Assembly (NCBI GenBank): GCA_947625175.1
Contig: CANQNI010000035.1
Location: 1-11,793 of the forward strand
DNA length: 11,793 nt
Reading direction: 5' to 3'
DNA from: an uncultured Eubacteriaceae bacterium
GTDB taxonomy: Bacteria > Bacillota > Clostridia > Eubacteriales > Eubacteriaceae
Shown here in pieces: positions 6,327-11,793 of the stretch. Made by a program: the position numbers and the translations under genes. The notes under the pieces were generated by a model. That model did not search any database. It was given only the letters and a program-made list of their open reading frames with translations, and was not told where the DNA came from. Every line of letters begins with the position of its first letter. Position 1 is the first letter of the stretch.

Positions 6327-7067
6327 TTAATCGAACTTTACATTTATAATACGGTCATGATCAATGTTTGCATCGTTAATCATTTTCTCGGTTATACCGA
6401 CATTACCTACATCTTTTACGTCGTGGGCATCACTTGCAACAGCAAATTTAACAGGATACTTCGCTGCAATCTTCAAATCTTCTGTGTTTAACCGGTTATG
6501 ATGCTGATTAATCTCCAGAATAACATCCTTTTCGGCAGCCATTTGAGCCACTTTATCAATATCAATTGGCATCTTATCGCCAGGATGCGTAATCATATCG
6601 AGCATCGGATACTTCTCCATCATTCTTAAATAAGCATCCGTATTATGGTTTTTCATGAGATTTTTAATTCCAGGAATAAACTGACCAGCTACATTAGGAA
6701 TAAAAAAGGTTCTAAAATTACTAAAATTATCCGGTAAATAGCCATAATGATAACCAGCATAGATGGAATCACAATATTCGAGTTCTTCATCATAAACATC
6801 TATTGTTCCATCCGAACCGATAATATTAGCTTCTATTCCCAGATAAACTTTAATATCATCATACTGATTATTATAAAAATCAATCTCTTCGCGCATTACT
6901 TTTAAATCTTTTGGATTAATTCCAAAGAAAGGATGATTTCTTCCATGATCACTTATCGTTAGTTCAGGAATTTTAAGCTCTCTGGCCCGTCTAACCATTT
7001 CATCAATAGTATTTTTGCCATGAGAGAAAGTTGTATGCGTATGGAGATCATGAGTTAACTTCATCAT
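6327..7067 (-). CDS. PHP-domain phosphoesterase (YcdX-like)
   Basis: A 246-residue stand-alone PHP (polymerase and histidinol phosphatase) domain protein. The trinuclear metal-site motifs are all visible: HTHT (H9, H11) with H16, DHG (D40-H41), GIEAN (E79), YAGYHYG (fourth motif His), THPGD and the C-terminal SDAHD. This arrangement fits the YcdX-type subfamily of metal-dependent phosphatases better than histidinol phosphatase, and no histidine genes are nearby. The physiological substrate is unknown. The first of two adjacent ATGs (7067) gives the ATGA overlap with the murB stop and is used here; the second is 3 bp later. It sits between murB and rapZ, a placement I recall as common in Clostridia-type genomes, suggesting a role connected to carbon or cell-wall precursor metabolism. 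Confidence 0.92.
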   Translation of the reverse strand: MMKLTHDLHTHTTFSHGKNTIDEMVRRARELKIPELTISDHGRNHPFFGINPKDLKVMREEIDFYNNQYDDIKVYLGIEANIIGSDGTIDVYDEELEYCDSIYAGYHYGYLPDNFSNFRTFFIPNVAGQFIPGIKNLMKNHNTDAYLRMMEKYPMLDMITHPGDKMPIDIDKVAQMAAEKDVILEINQHHNRLNTEDLKIAAKYPVKFAVASDAHDVKDVGNVGITEKMINDANIDHDRIINVKFD

Positions 7068-7981
7068 TGTGTTTCACCAATAAAGATAACTTCTGTTTCA
7101 AGATCTACTTTATTATTTTCTTTCACCGTTTTCTGAATTAATCTAATTAGATCAAGGACATCCTGAGCCGTTGCCTGATCTTTATTAATTACAAATCCGG
7201 CGTGTTTATCACTTACAGCAGCCCCACCAATCTGTTTTCCTTTAAATCCATTATCTTCTATGAGTTTTCCGGCAAAATATCCTTCCGGTCGTTTAAAAGT
7301 GCTTCCAGCTGATGGAAAATTTAGGGGCTGTTTACTGATTCGGCGGTTGGTCAGATCAGTTATTTTTTCTTTAATTTCTTCCTTATTACCAGGAATAAGT
7401 TCTAAAATAACCTCGGTAATTATTCTATTTCCTTCTTTAAAGATACTTTGTCTGTAACCAAAGTTACAGTCTTTTCCTAAAACAGTTTTAAGCATTCCAT
7501 TCTCAAGATAGGTAACAGCTTTAATAATGTCTTTATGCTCACCACCATAAGCTCCCGCATTCATAAAAGTTGCGCCACCGATAGTTCCTGGTATTCCAGA
7601 TGCAAACTCATATCCTGTAAGGGAACTATTCATAGCAACTTTTGCAATATCCCGAAGTTTAGCACCACAACCAGCAATTATTTCATTCTTATTAACTGAA
7701 ATATTATTTAAATGGTTTAAACAGATAATAATTCCCCTATAGCCTTTATCAGAGACTAAAAGGTTATTACCACCACCCAATATATAATAAGGAAGATTTA
7801 GATTATTAATTATGTCTATTAGTTTAATTAATTCATCTGTATTAGAAGGAGAGATAAAATAATCAGCTGGACCACCTATCTGAAAAGACGTATGTTTTTT
7901 CATTGGTTCGTCTTTTTTTATCTGTTCCGGCTTTATTATCTCCTTTATACTGTCTTCAAACTCTTCGTATTGACTGTTCAA
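7064..7981 (-). CDS. murB: UDP-N-acetylenolpyruvoylglucosamine reductase MurB
   Basis: A 305-residue cytoplasmic FAD enzyme that reduces UDP-GlcNAc-enolpyruvate to UDP-N-acetylmuramate with NADPH, the second committed step of peptidoglycan synthesis. FAD-binding motifs are KHTSFQIGGPADYF (29-42), LGGGNNLLVSD (68-78) and the SGIPGTIGGATFMNAGAYGG block (128-147). Catalytic elements include FGYRQSIF (R177), SAGSTFKRP with S227 as the likely proton donor, and the C-terminal LETEVIFIG glutamate. The short RPEGYFAGKLIEDNGFKG segment instead of a long extra domain marks a type II MurB. The start is TTG at 7981, supported by AAAGGA (about 7987-7992) 6 nt upstream; the next in-frame ATG (residue 27) would trim the N-terminus close to the conserved KKHTSF. 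It is the first gene of the six-gene cluster. Confidence 0.97.
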   Translation of the reverse strand: MNSQYEEFEDSIKEIIKPEQIKKDEPMKKHTSFQIGGPADYFISPSNTDELIKLIDIINNLNLPYYILGGGNNLLVSDKGYRGIIICLNHLNNISVNKNEIIAGCGAKLRDIAKVAMNSSLTGYEFASGIPGTIGGATFMNAGAYGGEHKDIIKAVTYLENGMLKTVLGKDCNFGYRQSIFKEGNRIITEVILELIPGNKEEIKEKITDLTNRRISKQPLNFPSAGSTFKRPEGYFAGKLIEDNGFKGKQIGGAAVSDKHAGFVINKDQATAQDVLDLIRLIQKTVKENNKVDLETEVIFIGETQ

Positions 7982-7994
7982 TTTTTTCCTTTAA

Positions 7995-8031
7995 TTAAAA
8001 AAAAGTATTTTCGAGAAATTCGGAAATACTT
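7995..8031 (-). terminator. Terminator-like hairpin between the membrane-protein gene and murB
   Basis: Read on the minus strand, AAGTATTT and AAATACTT arms (8024-8031 with 8003-8010) plus an inner CGA/TCG after one mismatch form a stem closed by a short loop, followed by eight Ts (8004 down to about 7997). The upper arm overlaps the TAA of the membrane-protein gene (8030-8032). The murB Shine-Dalgarno follows within about 10 nt, leaving no room for a promoter between. A possible -10 (TATAAA, plus-strand 8057-8062) lies just upstream of the hairpin, inside the end of the preceding gene, but lacks a good -35. Confidence 0.6.
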
Positions 8032-8608
8032 AAAACATTTGGATTGGCTCAGGAACTTTATATCCAGGATGTTCCTCAGCAAACTTTTTATTCTTATATG
8101 AACCCCATACAATAACTAGTGGGAAGGCTACTCCGTATAGAAGCATCATAAAATTAAATGCATCGTGGGAAGTAACAATTGAGACGATATTAATTCCCAG
8201 CTCAATAAGAGCCATTATAATTCCCATGGTCATTGAAGTTTTCCAGTAAAACGGATTGTTACTGTTTCTAAAGATTTGATAACCGAACATCATTTGAAAA
8301 ACTGCGGCTATGGCGGTTAGTGCCAGCAGGATCGTATAACTCATCGGTGTCTGATGAGCCGCTGAGGTTAAAGCAACTAATTCTTCTTCACTCATCTGAT
8401 TTAAACTTCTGACTGCCTGCCAGACTATAAAAGCAGTCGCTAAAGCCGAAATGAGTAGAAAAATACTCCCGGTCTTAACCAGAGTTTGTCCAGGAAGTTT
8501 CTTAACCGTGATCTTTTCTTCTTCCGGTTCAACTTCTTTAACCTTATTAGGTCTATTGGATTTTAAATCTTCTTTTCTTTTCTTTCTTCGCGCTCTTTTA
8601 GAACTCAT
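8030..8608 (-). CDS. Four-helix membrane protein of unknown function
   Basis: A 192-residue protein I do not recognise. The N-terminus (residues 1-35) is highly charged: a basic RARRKKRK cluster, then an acidic EPEEE stretch, predicted cytoplasmic and disordered. Four hydrophobic segments follow, at about 43-66 (TLVKTGSIFLLISALATAFIVW), 89-112, 121-147 and 152-172, with a short polar tail containing HPGYKVPEP. No enzyme motif or signal-peptidase site is visible. The ATG at 8608 has AGGA 7 nt upstream. It lies divergent from the exonuclease gene with 105 bp between them, and upstream of murB in the same direction, though separated by a hairpin. A weak extended -10 (TGG-TAAAAT, plus-strand 8654-8662) could serve as its promoter. 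Its link to cell-wall synthesis is only positional. Confidence 0.75.
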   Translation of the reverse strand: MSSKRARRKKRKEDLKSNRPNKVKEVEPEEEKITVKKLPGQTLVKTGSIFLLISALATAFIVWQAVRSLNQMSEEELVALTSAAHQTPMSYTILLALTAIAAVFQMMFGYQIFRNSNNPFYWKTSMTMGIIMALIELGINIVSIVTSHDAFNFMMLLYGVAFPLVIVWGSYKNKKFAEEHPGYKVPEPIQMF

Positions 8609-8689
8609 AGTTAATCCTGACTTTTTTTAATATATTAACATAATTAAAATTGAATTTTACCATATTTCAGCAAATCAAAAAAATTATGG

Positions 8690-8698
8690 TGATATAAT
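8690..8698 (+). promoter_or_regulatory. Extended -10 promoter of the exonuclease gene
   Basis: TGA-TATAAT (8690-8698) is a perfect extended -10 element; no convincing -35 lies 16-18 bp upstream, which is tolerated by extended -10 promoters. The predicted start near 8705 falls inside the Shine-Dalgarno AAAGGAA (8704-8710) just before the ATG at 8714, so the 5' leader would be only about 9 nt. Confidence 0.45.
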
Positions 8699-8713
8699 TA
8701 TTTAAAGGAACAA

Positions 8714-9730
8714 ATGAAATCTAAATTTACAAGGTACCGTAATCTTATTAAAAGACCCCTTCGGGAGGTACAGAATAGGCTTCATTTGAGTACCGATGAA
8801 TTATATAAACTGTTAAAAGTTTGGCTTGATCAGGGTTTAATCAGCCCTAAGAATCCTCATTTAAACGAAATTAAAAGAATAAAGAAACGGGAGGCAAATA
8901 AAGAGATACAGCAAAAGAACGAGGAAGATTACCTGTCTTATCAATATATGAGACAGGAAGGCTACTCAATTGAAGATATTTCATTAACTCTTGAACGGGA
9001 TATTGATAAAATTGAGAGATATGAAAGACGCTGGTATCATGAACTACTTAAGAAGGTAAATAAAGAAGCAAGTATCGATGAGATCCACAAAGAAACCGGT
9101 ATTCCGGTTTTAATTCTTAAAGAACTGCAGGAAACTGAGAAACGCAGACAGGAAGAAGTTGAGTTACAAAAGCAAAAGCAGATTAAAAATAATATTGCCT
9201 ATGCCAATAATTACTTTCCTCTTATAACTGAACGTCCACAGGATGTATTGATATTTGACCTGGAAGGAGTTCAAAGACCAGATGAAATTCTGGAAATTGC
9301 AATCATTGATATCAATGGCGAGGTTAAACTAAATACTTTAGTTCGACCCACTCATCCTATAGGTTATCATATTTCACAATTAACTGGCATAACAGACTCA
9401 ATGGCAAAAAAAGGAATTGGTTTATATCAGGCACTCAGAGAATTTAAAAAAATCGCAGACGGAAAACTTCTCTTTAGTTGGGGTGGTGAGTATGACAGAG
9501 TTTTACTAAATTCTGCTATGAAAAGAACCGGAATTCATATAAACTGCGAATTTATTGATGCTCAGAAAATTTATTCAGGTATACATGAAAGCAATAATTT
9601 AATCGCTTTATATAAAGCAGCTGATGAGGTTGATCAGTCCCATAGAGCTCTGGATGACTGTTATATGTTATTAGATGTAATAGAAGATTTAGAAGATATT
9701 AATCAAAAATCAGGAAATAATAATGAGTGA
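8714..9730 (+). CDS. DEDDh 3'-5' exonuclease with helix-turn-helix-rich N-terminus
   Basis: A 338-residue protein. Residues about 175-325 form a DnaQ-type DEDDh exonuclease: Exo I FDLEG (D182, E184), a conserved HISQLTGIT, Exo II with D261 in WGGEYDRVLL, and Exo III HRALDD (H310, D315). All five catalytic residues are present, so the nuclease should be active on DNA or RNA ends. The first about 165 residues are basic and helical, with three HTH-like segments (about 16-44, 82-108, 118-140) and then a charged linker rich in Lys, Gln and Glu. This is not the layout of PolC, DinG or the E. coli epsilon subunit, so a house-keeping proofreading role is unlikely; the N-terminus may direct it to nucleic acid. 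ATG at 8714 with AAAGGAA upstream. Its stop overlaps the next gene by 8 bp, so the two are probably co-translated. Specific substrate unknown. Confidence 0.85.
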   Translation: MKSKFTRYRNLIKRPLREVQNRLHLSTDELYKLLKVWLDQGLISPKNPHLNEIKRIKKREANKEIQQKNEEDYLSYQYMRQEGYSIEDISLTLERDIDKIERYERRWYHELLKKVNKEASIDEIHKETGIPVLILKELQETEKRRQEEVELQKQKQIKNNIAYANNYFPLITERPQDVLIFDLEGVQRPDEILEIAIIDINGEVKLNTLVRPTHPIGYHISQLTGITDSMAKKGIGLYQALREFKKIADGKLLFSWGGEYDRVLLNSAMKRTGIHINCEFIDAQKIYSGIHESNNLIALYKAADEVDQSHRALDDCYMLLDVIEDLEDINQKSGNNNE

Positions 9731-9995
9731 ATTAAATTTGACTTATCCGGCAATTTATCATGAAGATGACGATTTTATCTATATTGAAGTTCCGGATCTG
9801 GAAATTGAAGAATTTAAAATTCCGGTATCCCAAAGACCAAATATGGTAGATATTACCTGGGATAAGGGTAGTCAAAAATTAACGGAAAAATTATTAAGAG
9901 GTGAAGCATTTCCACCTTCTAAAACTTTAGACGATCTGGAAGTTTTTAAAGGAAATGATAAAGATGCTTTTCTTCTGGAATATATAAGAGAATAA
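9723..9995 (+). CDS. Small acidic protein with HicB-like N-terminus
   Basis: A 90-residue, strongly acidic protein. The opening TYPAIYHEDDDFIYIEVPDL (7-26) resembles the first strands of the HicB partial RNase H-like fold (the pattern YPA-I-acidic turn-hydrophobic strand-PDL). The HicB glycine/cysteine after PDL and the usual C-terminal HTH are absent, and no HicA toxin gene lies nearby, so a functional HicAB pair is not supported. A helix (NMVDITWDKGSQKLTEKLL) follows, then a short conserved-looking GEAFPPSKTLDD. The ATG at 9723 overlaps the exonuclease stop by 8 bp and has AGGA 8 nt upstream, indicating coupled expression. It may be a partner or inhibitor of the exonuclease, but that is inferred from context only. 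Confidence 0.75.
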   Translation: MSELNLTYPAIYHEDDDFIYIEVPDLEIEEFKIPVSQRPNMVDITWDKGSQKLTEKLLRGEAFPPSKTLDDLEVFKGNDKDAFLLEYIRE

Positions 9996-10034
9996 GGATT
10001 AGAATTTTGATTCTAATCCTTATTATTTTTATTT
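9991..10034. terminator. Bidirectional terminator shared by convergent genes, containing both stop codons
   Basis: A perfect 15-bp stem (9991-10005 with 10010-10024) with the 4-nt loop TTTG is followed on the + strand by a T-rich tract from 10026. The stem contains the TAA of the HicB-like gene (9993-9995) and the TAG of the minus-strand AI-2E family gene (10013-10015). The two genes therefore end 17 bp apart inside one structure. The minus-strand side has a weaker U tract (CTCTTATAT). Confidence 0.85.
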
Positions 10035-11218
10035 TGTTTTATTTCATTTTTAAATTCCATTGACTTAGGATCATATTCTTTCCAGTTGGGCTGATTACTA
10101 TATTCGGCTTCAGCTATTTCCCTACTACTTATTCTCTTTTCTTCATTGGTTTTAAAGAGCGAATAGATAACCCCAAATACCGGTACAGCGACAATCATAC
10201 CCATTAAACCGAGCATTTTACCCCCTACGATAATGGCAGCTAGAACCCAGATATCTGGTAGACCAATTGAGGTTCCAATAACTCGGGGATAAATAACATT
10301 ACGCGCAAACAACATAATAACTACAATTAATACAGTAAAGATAATAGCTTTAATTGGACTTACCGTAATAATTAAAATAACTCCAATAATCCAAGCTATA
10401 AGTGCTCCAAAGAGAGGGATCAAACAAAATACCGCAATCATAGTAGTTATCATTAAGGCATCTGGAATTCTAAAAATTAAGGCTCCTATAAGATAGAGAA
10501 CAGCCATTGATAGGGCATCAACGAAACGACCATAGATAAAATCTTTAAAATTTCGACTGGTTAGATGAATTATATAAAGAACTTCATTCGCCCATTTCTT
10601 AGGTAGATAGGCATAACAAAGTTTACGACCGTTTTCCATCAGGAAATTCTTAGACAACAGAATATAAATAGCAAAGATGAGAGCAATAAAGAAATTCATT
10701 ACTGAATGGACACCGGTAGAAGCTGCACTGAAAGTCTTTGGTAAAGTGCTTTTAATAATATCACTCGTTGAAGAACTGATCGAATCAGCATGGGTTTTTA
10801 ATTCACTGAGTAAATTTTGCAAGGAGGCACTAAATCTCGTATGATCTTCCAGAAAAACTCTTATTTCATCTAAAGCAGAAGGAAGTCTTTCAAAGAGTAA
10901 TCTGAAAGTATCAAAAAGTTGTGGAATAATTATTAATGTTACCAGAACTAATACCAAAACGATAACCAGTAAAGAGACTAAAAGATTTAGAGTTTTTCTT
11001 AACTTATCATTTAGAATCCTATCAGGTGTAAATACCTTGTGGCTAAAGAAATCCATAATAATATTAACTAGGAAGGCTATACACCCACCAATTACTAATA
11101 CTTCAAAGACGTGCCATAACCATGGGAAAACGCCCAATACTGTTCTAATATTTAAAACTATCGCTAAACAGACAGCTATAAAAAGAACAAGATAAATAGT
11201 ATTCTTATATTTTTTCAT
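10013..11218 (-). CDS. AI-2E family transporter-like membrane protein
   Basis: A 401-residue membrane protein of the AI-2E exporter family (PF01594; formerly UPF0118, e.g. YdiK, TqsA, YtvI). There are two N-terminal helices (about 8-28 and 34-56), a third at about 76-100, then a soluble loop of about 70 residues with heptad-like leucines (SALDEIRVFLEDH to SDIIKSTL). A C-terminal cluster of five helices (about 170-370) follows, including the family's SKNFLMENGRKL, GRFVDALSMAVLYLIGALIF and RNVIYPRVIGTSIGLPDIWVLAAIIVGG blocks; the last is the most conserved. A charged cytoplasmic tail of about 40 residues ends the protein. Members have been implicated in autoinducer-2 export or Na+/H+ antiport, so the substrate is not assignable. 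ATG at 11218 with AAGGAG and a 6-nt spacer. It is monocistronic, between a shared terminator and tRNA-Gly. Confidence 0.93.
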   Translation of the reverse strand: MKKYKNTIYLVLFIAVCLAIVLNIRTVLGVFPWLWHVFEVLVIGGCIAFLVNIIMDFFSHKVFTPDRILNDKLRKTLNLLVSLLVIVLVLVLVTLIIIPQLFDTFRLLFERLPSALDEIRVFLEDHTRFSASLQNLLSELKTHADSISSSTSDIIKSTLPKTFSAASTGVHSVMNFFIALIFAIYILLSKNFLMENGRKLCYAYLPKKWANEVLYIIHLTSRNFKDFIYGRFVDALSMAVLYLIGALIFRIPDALMITTMIAVFCLIPLFGALIAWIIGVILIITVSPIKAIIFTVLIVVIMLFARNVIYPRVIGTSIGLPDIWVLAAIIVGGKMLGLMGMIVAVPVFGVIYSLFKTNEEKRISSREIAEAEYSNQPNWKEYDPKSMEFKNEIKQNKNNKD

Positions 11219-11296
11219 GGTTTTTCTCCTTAAGGAATTAATATTTATTTACCCGATTTGATCTAATGTTCATACAATACGGAAAATTATTAAAAG

Positions 11297-11325
11297 AATT
11301 TAGGAGTTTTAAGAAAATTTGGCAA
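11297..11325 (-). promoter_or_regulatory. Possible promoter of the AI-2E family gene
   Basis: On the minus strand TTGCCA (11325-11320), a 17-bp spacer and TAAATT (11302-11297) match the housekeeping consensus 5/6 and 4/6. It sits immediately after the tRNA terminator T tract and would give a leader of about 70 nt before the ATG at 11218. Confidence 0.4.
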
Positions 11326-11326
11326 T

Positions 11327-11350
11327 AAAAAAAAACCGGCCAAAGCCGGT
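11327..11350 (-). terminator. Intrinsic terminator of tRNA-Gly
   Basis: On the minus strand ACCGGC (11350-11345), loop TTTG, GCCGGT (11340-11335) and a run of about nine Ts (11335-11327) make a compact rho-independent terminator, 17 nt after the encoded CCA end of the tRNA. Confidence 0.88.
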
Positions 11351-11366
11351 AGAATAATCTAATAAA

Positions 11367-11442
11367 TGGAGCGGCAAGCGAGGCTCGAACTCGTGGCCTT
11401 CGGCTTGGGAAGCCGACGCTCTACCAACTGAGCTATTGCCGC
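11367..11442 (-). tRNA. tRNA-Gly (anticodon CCC)
   Basis: A 76-nt cloverleaf including an encoded CCA (11369-11367). The acceptor stem pairs GCGGCAA with TTGCCGC. The D-arm contains AGCTCAGTTGGTAGAGC, the anticodon stem TCGGC/GCCGA encloses the loop TTCCCAA with anticodon CCC, and the T-arm has the canonical GTTCGAGCC (GTTCGAnn form). The discriminator base is T, as expected for bacterial glycine tRNA. The anticodon reads the GGG codon. It is transcribed alone from its own promoter and terminator. Confidence 0.96.
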
Positions 11443-11453
11443 GCCGGACTTTT

Positions 11454-11482
11454 ATTTTAAAAAAATTATTTCGAATTGTCAA
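11454..11482 (-). promoter_or_regulatory. Promoter of tRNA-Gly
   Basis: On the minus strand a perfect -35 TTGACA (11482-11477), a 17-bp spacer and -10 TAAAAT (11459-11454) lie 11 bp before the mature tRNA 5' end at 11442. This is a near-consensus promoter, and transcription would start only a few nucleotides upstream of the tRNA. Confidence 0.85.
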
Positions 11483-11558
11483 CAGTAAACTATTTTAATT
11501 AGGGGAGATCTCTCAAAAATTCTTTTCAATATTATTAGTTAATTTAAATCTAAGTGGA

Positions 11559-11564
11559 TATAAT
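11559..11564 (+). promoter_or_regulatory. Possible -10 box for the Rpn-like gene
   Basis: A perfect TATAAT lies 27 bp before the TTG start; transcription would begin near 11571, just upstream of the AGGAGG Shine-Dalgarno (11578-11583). No good -35 hexamer is seen at 16-18 bp spacing. Confidence 0.4.
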
Positions 11565-11590
11565 AAAAGAAAAAATCAGGAGGAAACCAC

Positions 11591-11793
11591 TTGCCTAATT
11601 TTAATGATGATCAGGAAAATAATTCAGACAGTACTCTTTATCAAAGAATAGAGGAACGAATTGACGAATTAAGACTGTTCGATGATATTTTTTTCAGAGC
11701 TTGCCTAAAGGATAATAAAAAAGCACTTGAACTGATATTAAGAATCATCATGCAAAAACCCGATCTTGAAATAATTAATGTAAACACACAAGA
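11591..11793 (+). CDS. PD-(D/E)XK nuclease-family transposase (Rpn-like), N-terminal part
   Basis: The frame is open from a TTG at 11591 to the end of the window (67 codons, 3' truncated). A perfect AGGAGG at 11578-11583 with a 7-nt spacer supports the TTG start; no in-frame ATG precedes the conserved region. After a short acidic, Asn-rich leader the sequence IDELRLFDDIFFRACLKDN, then KALELILRIIMQKPDL and INVNTQ, matches the opening of PD-(D/E)XK nuclease-family transposase/Rpn-like proteins, which typically read L-DD-FM---F-dn---ELLLRIIL-kpDL-v--V-TQ. The catalytic PD and (D/E)XK residues lie beyond the window, so activity cannot be judged. Such genes are often multicopy and associated with horizontal DNA transfer. 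Confidence 0.75.
   Translation, partial: MPNFNDDQENNSDSTLYQRIEERIDELRLFDDIFFRACLKDNKKALELILRIIMQKPDLEIINVNTQ

Noticed and set aside
6219..6491. Plus-strand ORF across the rapZ/PHP junction
   Set aside because: Antisense to the well-conserved RapZ Walker A region and the PHP C-terminus; no recognisable protein features or Shine-Dalgarno.
7892..8101. Plus-strand hydrophobic ORF over the murB start
   Set aside because: Its composition follows from the antisense of the lysine-rich MurB N-terminus and the A/T-rich terminator; no start signals.
8714..9730. DNA polymerase III epsilon or PolC proofreading subunit
   Set aside because: The exonuclease domain is DnaQ-like, but there is no polymerase part. 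The long HTH-like N-terminus and its small acidic neighbour do not match either replication protein.
9723..9995. HicAB toxin-antitoxin module
   Set aside because: Only the first strands resemble HicB. No HicA-like ORF lies on either side and the C-terminal DNA-binding part of HicB is missing.

Overview
The window is AT-rich (visibly about one third G+C) and has strong AAGGAG/AGGAGG ribosome binding sites, occasional TTG starts, sigma-70/SigA-type promoters and a murB / PHP / rapZ / yvcK / whiA gene cluster. This combination points to a Gram-positive Firmicute, most likely a Clostridia-type anaerobe. I cannot resolve the genus from sequence alone. Most of it looks like ordinary chromosomal housekeeping DNA, with nuclease-type accessory genes at or near both ends.

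Left part (1-2965, all + strand): the window opens inside a gene whose C-terminus is a tandem 11-residue coiled-coil repeat. A roughly 420-bp AT-rich stretch without a gene follows, then a fluoride exporter (crcB). Next come the nitrogen-sensing PII protein (glnB) and the ammonium transporter it is expected to gate (amtB). A terminator-like hairpin with a T tract sits directly in front of the ribosome binding site of both glnB and amtB.

Middle (2997-8608, - strand): read 5' to 3' on the minus strand, the order is a four-helix membrane protein of unknown function, then murB, a PHP-family phosphoesterase, rapZ, yvcK, whiA and an HD-domain hydrolase. From murB onward the six genes are packed with 4- to 8-bp overlaps or a 3-bp gap, so they are almost certainly one translationally coupled operon. 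It links peptidoglycan precursor synthesis (MurB), control of central carbon and cell-wall precursors (RapZ, YvcK) and a division-linked DNA-binding protein (WhiA). A hairpin again separates the membrane-protein gene from murB.

Right part (8714-11793): on the + strand, a DEDDh exonuclease with an unusual helix-turn-helix-rich N-terminus overlaps a small acidic protein with a HicB-like start. Convergent to it is an AI-2E family (PF01594) membrane protein, and the two transcription units share a perfect 15-bp terminator stem that contains both stop codons. Beyond are a tRNA-Gly(CCC) on the - strand with a textbook promoter and terminator, and the N-terminal part of a PD-(D/E)XK nuclease-family transposase (Rpn-like) running off the end.

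I see no convincing new multi-gene defence or mobile system. The observations most worth following up are the hairpin-before-RBS leaders, the HTH-exonuclease / HicB-like pair and the hendecad repeat gene.
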